From Paracoccaceae bacterium (lineage in GTDB: Bacteria; Pseudomonadota; Alphaproteobacteria; Rhodobacterales; Rhodobacteraceae), in contig DAOUQK010000070.1 of assembly GCA_030625695.1 (NCBI GenBank), positions 1 through 12,018 on the forward strand: DNA of 12,018 nt. The letters are read 5' to 3'. Position numbers and translations under genes: made by a program. Every line of letters begins with the position of its first letter. The first letter of the stretch is position 1. The notes under the pieces are model-generated. The model worked only from the letters and a program-made list of their open reading frames with translations. It did no database searches and was not told the origin of the DNA. Positions 7,254 to 12,018 of the stretch are shown one piece after another.

Positions 7254-8375
7254 TCATACGCCCGGCGGTGGGGGGGGCGGCATGATGGTAAACAGCTGTG
7301 CCAACTCCTGAATATCCCCCGCTTTCAGCCAACCATCCTGCCCGGCCGTCCAAACCAGAGTATCGCGTGCCAGACTGCTGTCACCAACCATCCGCCCCAA
7401 CGAGGCGCGTGAAAACGGCCCCTTGGTCGCGCCGTTTTCGGCCAGATGCCAAACCTTTTCGACCGATGGTGGCGGTGGTGGGGCAGGCGCGACCATCGGC
7501 GCAGGAGTGGCGGCACCCCAAGGGCCGGGATTGACCATCTGTTGCGCCATCGCCAGCCCCATGCCAGCACCAAGCCCTGCGGCCACCCCCCCGCCGCCGG
7601 GGTTGTTGGCGGCGGCCGTCATCGCTTCGGCGGCGGAAAACTGGGTGTATTTGCCCAGATCACCTGCCAGACCAATCGAGGTGCGCTTGTCCAGCACCGC
7701 CTCGACCGCAGGCGGAAGCGAGATGTTTTCGATATAAAGCTCGGGAATCGCCAACCCATAACCTTCCAGCGTTGGCGCAATCTCACTGACCAGAAGCTTG
7801 CCCAGATCGGCGGTGTTCGCCGCCATGTCCAGCACCGGAATGCCAGAGCCTGCCACCACGCGGGAAAATTCCTGTACGATGATATTGCGTACCTGATAGC
7901 TGATCTCGTCCATGGTGAATTCGCCGTCAGTGCCAACAATCTCGCGCAGGAAACGGGCCGGGTCGGATATCCGCACCGTATAGGTGCCATAGGCGCGAAT
8001 GCGCACCGGGCCAAATTCCGGATCACGACAAACGATCGGATTTTTGGTGCCCCATTTCAGATTGTTGAACCGGGCGGTATTGACGAAATAAATCTCGGAT
8101 TTGAACGGGCTTTCAAAACCGTGATCCCAATGCTGTAACGTAGTCATGATCGGCATGTTGTTGGTTTCCAACATATAAAGCCCCGGCGTGAACACATCCG
8201 CCAGTTGACCTTCATGTATAAATACCGCCGCTTGCCCCTCGCGCACCGTCAGTTTGGCGCCATATTTGATCTCATGACCTTCGCGCTGAAACCGCCAGAC
8301 CATGGTGTCGTGGGTGTCGTCGACCCAGTGGATGACGTCGATGAATTCACCGGTCAGAAAATCAAATATACCCAT
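7254..8375 (-). CDS. SPFH/band-7 protein with C-terminal GYF-like (DUF4339) domain, YdjI family
   Basis: A 373-residue protein. Residues 1-235 match the SPFH group labelled 'virion core protein' or YdjI: IFDFLTGEFIDVIHW, an AVFIHEGQLADVFTPGLYML core, then a second half with EISYQVRNIIVQEF and GLAIPELYIENISLP. A Gly/Ala-rich linker (about 255-295) and a first polyproline (299-303) follow. A GYF_2-type domain at about 308-362 (VWHLAENGATKGPFS, DTLVWTAGQDGWLKAGDI) comes next, and the tail ends in six prolines, G and V. There is no transmembrane helix; family members assemble as oligomers on the cytoplasmic membrane face and act in membrane organisation or stress. The ribosome site AAAGGA precedes the ATG. 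The gene lies 35 bp after the DUF2927 lipoprotein. In Bacillus the homologue YdjI is encoded with the YdjG zinc-ribbon protein, whose relative is encoded downstream here. Confidence 0.88.
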   Translation of the reverse strand: MGIFDFLTGEFIDVIHWVDDTHDTMVWRFQREGHEIKYGAKLTVREGQAAVFIHEGQLADVFTPGLYMLETNNMPIMTTLQHWDHGFESPFKSEIYFVNTARFNNLKWGTKNPIVCRDPEFGPVRIRAYGTYTVRISDPARFLREIVGTDGEFTMDEISYQVRNIIVQEFSRVVAGSGIPVLDMAANTADLGKLLVSEIAPTLEGYGLAIPELYIENISLPPAVEAVLDKRTSIGLAGDLGKYTQFSAAEAMTAAANNPGGGGVAAGLGAGMGLAMAQQMVNPGPWGAATPAPMVAPAPPPPPSVEKVWHLAENGATKGPFSRASLGRMVGDSSLARDTLVWTAGQDGWLKAGDIQELAQLFTIMPPPPPPGV

Positions 8376-8410
8376 GTCTTGGTCCTTTCAGTCAATACTT
8401 TGGCGGGGCC

Positions 8411-9382
8411 TCACAACCCCACCCCCATCAATTCCTGCGCAATAATCCGCATAACAGGCCGGGCCTGTGCCAGTGTCATGCCCGGTTTCAGCCGTGGATC
8501 ATAGAGCATTTTCAGCAAAAGCTCGTCATGCGAGGTCAGCAGAGCAAATTCATCATCGTCGTTAAAGATCGACGGGCGGGCCTTTGGGCTATCGTTGGGC
8601 AGGCCCAACCCCTGGGCAATCTCTTCGTGCAGGCACGACAACCTTGTCAGATCAGGGTGTTCTGCCCGGATCAGCGCCACGGCGGACTTATAGGTGTTGG
8701 TCCCGCCCGTGTTGGATTCCAGCGTCACCAGACAATGGGTCGATGTCGGCAGGCGGGCGATATGGTTCAACTCGGCCTGGCTGATCCCGGGGATCAGCTG
8801 TTTCAGGCGGGTCAAAAGGAAATCGCGATCATCTTCGCCAGTGATCAGAACGTGGAAATTACCGCCTTTGGCGGTTGGGTTGATCGGGTGACCGGTGACC
8901 CGGCCCAACCGGGCGGCGTATTTGGCGATACTGGCGCTATCTTTGTCCCGCATCGCTTGCGGTACAGAGGCGCCGAATTCGGTGGTGATGCGTACCGGCG
9001 TGGTCCAGCGGCTAAGCCTGCCGCTGTCTTCGGGGCGGCGTGATGCCCGGGTGAACCCGCGCGCGAATTCATCGTAAAACACCAATGCTTCAAAATTCCG
9101 CACCAGATCATCTGGGGTGAATGTGGTATCCGGCCCACCGCCATCGCGGCGCAATAACCCTTGGGTCAGCAGGTCAGCCTGCTGGTTGTGGTAACGGCGG
9201 GCCAAAAGCCGACTGTCTTCTGACCAATTTGACCCGTCTGACGGGATCAAATCCTGAGGCCGGGTTGGGGGAACAGGCGAGGACGCAGGGTCGAACAAGT
9301 CGCACGCGCTCAGGCTCAGACCCGCGCAAAGAACCAAAGCCAGACCGCGCCGTGCGCCAGAAGTATCTACCCTAAACCCCAC
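8411..9382 (-). CDS. DUF2927 domain lipoprotein with HEExxQ motif
   Basis: A 323-residue predicted lipoprotein. The N-terminus is basic (ARR at 10-12), then hydrophobic, with lipobox L-S-A-C and the lipidated cysteine at 27. The next residue is D, which in gammaproteobacteria would favour inner-membrane retention; whether that rule applies here is uncertain. A Pro/Ser linker follows. The C-terminal half matches DUF2927 of Rhodobacterales: CLHEEIAQGLGLPNDS (250-265), SIFNDDDEFALLT and HDELLLKMLYDPRLKPGM (285-302). HEEIAQGLG resembles a zincin HExxH site with Gln replacing the second His, so metalloprotease ancestry is possible but activity is unproven. The start is GTG at 9382, chosen because AGGGG overlaps the telA TAG stop and lies five bases before it. 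Tight linkage (8 bp) to telA and to the SPFH gene (35 bp) implies the same process, probably as a periplasmic partner. Confidence 0.83.
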   Translation of the reverse strand: MGFRVDTSGARRGLALVLCAGLSLSACDLFDPASSPVPPTRPQDLIPSDGSNWSEDSRLLARRYHNQQADLLTQGLLRRDGGGPDTTFTPDDLVRNFEALVFYDEFARGFTRASRRPEDSGRLSRWTTPVRITTEFGASVPQAMRDKDSASIAKYAARLGRVTGHPINPTAKGGNFHVLITGEDDRDFLLTRLKQLIPGISQAELNHIARLPTSTHCLVTLESNTGGTNTYKSAVALIRAEHPDLTRLSCLHEEIAQGLGLPNDSPKARPSIFNDDDEFALLTSHDELLLKMLYDPRLKPGMTLAQARPVMRIIAQELMGVGL

Positions 9383-9387
9383 AAATA

Positions 9388-9393
9388 CCCCTA
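9388..9393 (-). promoter_or_regulatory. Ribosome binding site overlapping the telA stop, selects a GTG start
   Basis: On the minus strand the telA stop TAG runs straight into GGG, giving TAGGGG followed by five bases and GTG at 9382. The overlap points to translational coupling between telA and the lipoprotein gene. No in-frame ATG lies near enough upstream of the signal peptide to compete. Confidence 0.6.
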
Positions 9394-10581
9394 ATCCGAA
9401 ACTGTGCCTGCTATTGTATCGCCAACCCCGTCCTTGCGCGCTTTGGCCGACGCCAATGTGTCGCGCAATTCCGCCTCCATCTTTTTCAGTTCTTCCTCGG
9501 CAGCAGCCCGACGCGCCTTGCCTTCGTCGGCAATGGCCAGACTGTCCTGAATGGTGCCAATCAGATCGGCGTTGGCCTGTTTCACGGCCTCAATATCAAA
9601 CACCCCGCGTTCCATTTCTTCGCGGATCATCTTGTTGCTGGTACGCAGGTTCGACGCATTCGCCTTGAGCAGTTCATTGGTCAGGTCATTTGCGTCATGC
9701 ACCGCCGCCGCCGCCTCGGCGCTGCGCTGGATCGTCACCGCCTGGGCCAGTTGGGTTTCCCAAAGCGGCACGGTATTGACCAGGGTCGAGTTGATTTTGG
9801 TCACCAGAGATTTGTCATTTTCCTGCACCAGCCGGATTGACGGCAAGGACTGCATCGTCACCTGACGGGTCAGTTTGAGGTCATGCACCCGGCGTTCCAG
9901 ATCATCCCGTGCGGCGCGCAGATCGCGCAATTCCTGCGCTTTCATCACCTGATCCTGTTCCGGCGCGGCTTTGACAGCGGCCTCATGGGCTGGGATGTCT
10001 TTGGCGTCGATCTCTTCGATCTTTTCCTCGCCCGCGGCGATGTAAAGCGCCAGTTCGTCGTAGAAATTCAAGGTCTTGTCATACAGGATATCCAGCGATT
10101 TGATATCCTTCAGCAAGGTATGTTCATGCCCCAGAAGATTATCGGTGATTTTGTCGATCTGTTCCTGAACATCTTCGAACTGGGCGGTGAATTTGGCAAA
10201 GGGTGCCGCCTTGCCCAGCAATTTCTCCCACCAGCTTTGTTTGCGTCGCACATCCAGTTCGCTGATCGAAAAGCCACGGATGGTGGTGACGATACTGCGC
10301 AAACTGTCGCCCGCTGGCCCCACATCTTTGTTGCGCACACCGTCCAGCATTGCCTGGCTGATCACCTGCAATTCGGCCTGCGCGCCCGAACCGAACGAGA
10401 CGATCGAACTGGTGTTCTCCAGGTCAATCTCGTCCATTCGCCTGCGGATTTGTGCGCTTACCGGCGCGTTAGCCTCTTTCAGCGGGATAACGGCGGCATT
10501 GGGTTCCTGCAAAACCACAGCGGCGACGGTTTCGACATCGGCACGGGCGCTTTCGGCCTTTTGCTGGATCGTTGTGGACAT
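9391..10581 (-). CDS. TelA/YaaN family 'toxic anion resistance' protein
   Basis: A 396-residue soluble, mostly helical protein of the TelA family (PF05816). Three family blocks are clear: SFGSGAQAELQVISQAML with VGPAGDSL (62-93), the signature QSLPSIRLVQENDKSLVTKI (244-263) leading to NTVPLWETQLAQAV (269-282), and NADLIGTIQDSLAIADEGKARR (337-358). It ends in a charged coiled coil, AAEEELKKMEAELRD (360-374). Family members are named for plasmid tellurite resistance, but chromosomal copies (YaaN, YceH) are linked to cell-envelope stress and antimicrobial tolerance; no tellurite role can be claimed from sequence. The neighbour upstream is XpaC-like, the same pairing as xpaC-yaaN in Bacillus. The ribosome site AAAAGGAAA lies six bases before the ATG. 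The gap to the xpaC stop is 30 bp. Confidence 0.92.
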   Translation of the reverse strand: MSTTIQQKAESARADVETVAAVVLQEPNAAVIPLKEANAPVSAQIRRRMDEIDLENTSSIVSFGSGAQAELQVISQAMLDGVRNKDVGPAGDSLRSIVTTIRGFSISELDVRRKQSWWEKLLGKAAPFAKFTAQFEDVQEQIDKITDNLLGHEHTLLKDIKSLDILYDKTLNFYDELALYIAAGEEKIEEIDAKDIPAHEAAVKAAPEQDQVMKAQELRDLRAARDDLERRVHDLKLTRQVTMQSLPSIRLVQENDKSLVTKINSTLVNTVPLWETQLAQAVTIQRSAEAAAAVHDANDLTNELLKANASNLRTSNKMIREEMERGVFDIEAVKQANADLIGTIQDSLAIADEGKARRAAAEEELKKMEAELRDTLASAKARKDGVGDTIAGTVSD

Positions 10582-10611
10582 GTCAGTTTCCTTTTCAAGA
10601 ATAGAGATGAT

Positions 10612-11499
10612 TTAGCTGGGCCGCACGCCTTCGCGTTGCAACCTTTCACGCAATACTTCGATTTCGATATTCAGGTCCGAGCGGTCATCAAGCAGCATTC
10701 TGGTCGTCCGGGCGGCAAAATTCTGTTCAAGATCGTCCAGCAGGACCAGATAATCGGCCCGCGCCTGCGGGTCAGGCCCACGGGCGTTGATATCGGCGAA
10801 TTTGACGGTCGCGTCGCGAGCACCCATTAAATAAACCGTCAGATATTTGCGCGCTGCGGTCAGATCGCGGGGGTCTTCTTCAACGGTGCGAAACAGATCG
10901 CGGGCGGTGGCCTGAAACTGTTCGACGCGTTGCTCAACCTGCCGGTCGCCGGCCCGTTTGATGGCGTTACTCATGGCGGTCAGATGGGTTTCGCCTTCGT
11001 CAACCGCGCGGGCGACGCGGTTTTGTTGAAAGGTGTCAATGCCTTCCATGCCCTTGTCTTTCAGCGGGTCCAGCCCGAATGCCACCCCGTGCAGCACCAG
11101 GGCCACCACGCCACTTAGCAGGGGTGCTACCAGCCCGGGTTCGTTGTTATAGGCGGCGATGGCAATGCCTAACCCGGTCAGCACACTGGCCGCCATCTTG
11201 CGCGGAAACCCCGGGCGACGCGCCACTTTGCGCGCGGCGTAAGCGGCCTCGGCCCGCAACCCTTCGCGCAACAGCCAGGCGGCCAGAATCAATATGGCCG
11301 CAGCCGCCAAGCCGATGGCGCGGTCCACGGCCCCGCCGAACAGCGATATCGCCCCAAGCAGGATTGGCGGGGCGAACAACAGATGCGCGCGCATGCCAAC
11401 AGGATCGACCTGTGCGCCGTCAAACGGGTTGCGCGCAGCGGGCGCACTCTTGGTGGGGGTTTCTTCAGGGCTGAACTTACCGCCGAAACGTTTGGCCAC
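10612..11499 (-). CDS. XpaC-like membrane protein ('5-bromo-4-chloroindolyl phosphate hydrolysis' family)
   Basis: A 295-residue protein starting at GTG 11499. About 35 polar residues are followed by four predicted membrane helices at roughly 38-56, 60-77, 102-118 and 122-142. A cytoplasmic helical domain (about 150-290) contains ARKYLTVYLMGARDATVKFADI (216-237), LLDDLEQNFAARTTRMLLDDRSDLNIEIEVL (253-283) and RERLQREG. This layout matches XpaC, whose long name derives from a colony-colour phenotype; no phosphatase motif is present. In Bacillus xpaC precedes yaaN (TelA family), the same order as here, so a membrane anchor or partner for TelA is the best inference. Its ribosome site GGGAGGA lies within the last codons of the preceding 29-residue gene, implying coupled translation. 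Confidence 0.82.
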   Translation of the reverse strand: MAKRFGGKFSPEETPTKSAPAARNPFDGAQVDPVGMRAHLLFAPPILLGAISLFGGAVDRAIGLAAAAILILAAWLLREGLRAEAAYAARKVARRPGFPRKMAASVLTGLGIAIAAYNNEPGLVAPLLSGVVALVLHGVAFGLDPLKDKGMEGIDTFQQNRVARAVDEGETHLTAMSNAIKRAGDRQVEQRVEQFQATARDLFRTVEEDPRDLTAARKYLTVYLMGARDATVKFADINARGPDPQARADYLVLLDDLEQNFAARTTRMLLDDRSDLNIEIEVLRERLQREGVRPS

Positions 11500-11502
11500 G
11501 GG

Positions 11503-11592
11503 TTAATATCCTCCCAGCACACCTGCGGCGACGCCGAACATCAAGACAATCAACGCGACATAAGCCAAGTTTTGCAAAGCAGATCCGGACAT
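11503..11592 (-). CDS. 29-residue single-helix membrane micro-protein, first gene of the xpaC-telA operon
   Basis: ATG at 11592 to TAA at 11503 encodes 29 residues: an N-terminal MSGSALQNLAY, a hydrophobic stretch VALIVLMFGVAAGVLGG of about 17 residues, and a final tyrosine. That is one transmembrane helix with a glycine-rich face. AAAGGGG precedes the ATG by about six bases, a suitable ribosome site. The stop is three bases before the xpaC start, and the xpaC ribosome site lies inside its last codons. It falls below normal gene-caller length limits. I recognise no named family; small helices like this often regulate or assemble membrane complexes, which would suit its neighbours. It could instead be a leader peptide that only couples translation of xpaC. 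The composition looks protein-like, but conservation has not been checked. Confidence 0.6.
   Translation of the reverse strand: MSGSALQNLAYVALIVLMFGVAAGVLGGY
11509..11515 (-). promoter_or_regulatory. XpaC ribosome binding site within the end of the micro-ORF
   Basis: GGGAGGA on the minus strand lies nine bases before the GTG at 11499 and overlaps the Leu-Gly-Gly codons of the preceding small gene. It is one of the strongest Shine-Dalgarno sequences in the window and supports the GTG start. Confidence 0.65.
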
Positions 11593-11615
11593 TTCAGGCC
11601 CCTTTAAGCGAACAA

Positions 11616-11627
11616 GTTCTTAAGAAC
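11616..11627. promoter_or_regulatory. Perfect 12-bp palindrome upstream of the micro-protein/xpaC operon
   Basis: GTTCTTAAGAAC is an exact palindrome starting 24 bp before the micro-protein ATG, in the 108-bp gap after the pseudouridine synthase. Its position, near where a promoter or 5' UTR would lie, fits an operator for a dimeric repressor or activator. No convincing -35/-10 pair was found around it, and a chance palindrome cannot be excluded. Confidence 0.35.
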
Positions 11628-11700
11628 CTAGGCTAAGTGGGGGTGGCAGGATAGGGGGAAGCCACGCAACCTTGCGCCAATACCGGGGGGAATGTCGGGT

Positions 11701-12018
11701 TTAACGCCGCTTTTCGGAACGCTTTCGCATTGGTTTAGACTGTGTTCTGGGCTTTGATCTGGACTGTGGTTTGGAGGCGCGTTTGGGTTTTGCCGTGCCC
11801 ACATTGGTCTCTTCCGTATCCAGCCCCAATTGATCGCGCACAACCTTGCGGCGCAGTTCTTCCACCTCGCCGGGTTTCAGTGTGCCCAGCTGAAATGGCC
11901 CGTATGACACCCGGATAAGACGGTTGACGCTAAAACCCACATCCTCAATCGCGCGGCGGATTTCGCGGTTCTTGCCTTCGCGCAACCCTATGGTAAGCCA
12001 CGCATTTGCGCCTTGTTG
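11701..12018 (-). CDS. RsuA/RluB-family rRNA pseudouridine synthase, C-terminal fragment
   Basis: The last 105 residues of a gene that begins beyond the right edge; the frame is open through base 12018. NAWLTIGLREGKNREIRR and the following FSVNRLIRVSYGPFQLGTLKPGEVEEL are the conserved end of the catalytic domain in the RsuA/RluB/RluE/RluF family, which isomerises a single uridine in rRNA. The catalytic aspartate and the N-terminal S4 domain lie outside the window. GPFQLGxLKPGEVEEL is most like RluB (23S rRNA, near U2605), but the subfamily cannot be fixed from this piece. After about residue 72 comes a basic Lys/Arg/Ser-rich tail (PKRASKPQSRSKPRTQSKP...) of roughly 30 residues, probably disordered and RNA-binding. 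The gene is on the same strand as the xpaC operon, 108 bp upstream. Confidence 0.88.
   Translation of the reverse strand, partial: QQGANAWLTIGLREGKNREIRRAIEDVGFSVNRLIRVSYGPFQLGTLKPGEVEELRRKVVRDQLGLDTEETNVGTAKPKRASKPQSRSKPRTQSKPMRKRSEKRR

Noticed and set aside
9391..10581. Claiming tellurite resistance
   Set aside because: No terB/terC/terD-type genes or plasmid context are present, and chromosomal TelA relatives are mostly linked to envelope stress.
9883..10830. 315-codon plus-strand open frame
   Set aside because: It crosses antisense to both telA and xpaC, including the gap between them; composition is shadow-like.
10612..11499. Assigning phosphatase activity to the XpaC-like protein
   Set aside because: The family name comes from an indicator-dye phenotype; there is no catalytic motif, only membrane helices and a helical domain.
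1..12018. tRNA, rRNA, CRISPR array, prophage or riboswitch
   Set aside because: No cloverleaf, regularly spaced repeats, phage gene or recognised aptamer was seen in the gaps, the longest of which is about 155 bp.

Overview
The window reads as chromosomal DNA of a marine-type alphaproteobacterium, most likely Rhodobacterales (Roseobacter/Rhodobacter lineage). This is inferred from the moderately high G+C, the DUF2927 lipoprotein, the RsuA/RluB-type synthase with a basic tail, and the style of the Tat-dependent binding protein; no 16S or marker gene is present. All genes lie on the minus strand, so reading order runs from the right edge to the left.

Right edge (11701-12018): the C-terminus of an RsuA/RluB-family 23S rRNA pseudouridine synthase. 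A 108-bp gap follows that contains a perfect 12-bp palindrome. Next comes a tight gene run (11592 down to 7254): a 29-residue membrane micro-protein absent from ordinary gene calls, an XpaC-like four-helix membrane protein, a TelA-family coiled-coil protein, a DUF2927 lipoprotein with an HEExxQ motif, and an SPFH/band-7 protein with a C-terminal GYF-like domain and polyproline tail. After a weak hairpin come a PLP enzyme close to 2,2-dialkylglycine decarboxylase (5865-7154) and a YdjG-like double zinc-ribbon protein with a C-terminal membrane anchor (4688-5779). XpaC/TelA and YdjG/SPFH pairs are known separately from Bacillus (xpaC-yaaN, ydjFGHI). Here they sit together with a lipoprotein and a micro-protein, which suggests an envelope-stress or membrane-remodelling assembly. 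This is the most interesting part of the window.

Middle (4587-4662): two identical REP hairpins, each preceded by GTAG, face each other to form a 26-bp perfect inverted repeat (a BIME-like element).

Left (4533 down to 1): a probable operon of a nitroreductase-family flavoenzyme, D-aminoacyl-tRNA deacylase (dtd), a class II glycerate kinase (4-bp overlap with dtd) and a CocE/NonD-type serine hydrolase. The start of a Tat-exported peptide-type ABC substrate-binding protein follows and runs off the left edge. The hydrolase and binding protein together suggest uptake and intracellular cleavage of peptide-like or acylated substrates.

No tRNA, rRNA, CRISPR array, transposase or prophage gene is visible. 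No gene-free stretch exceeds about 155 bp.
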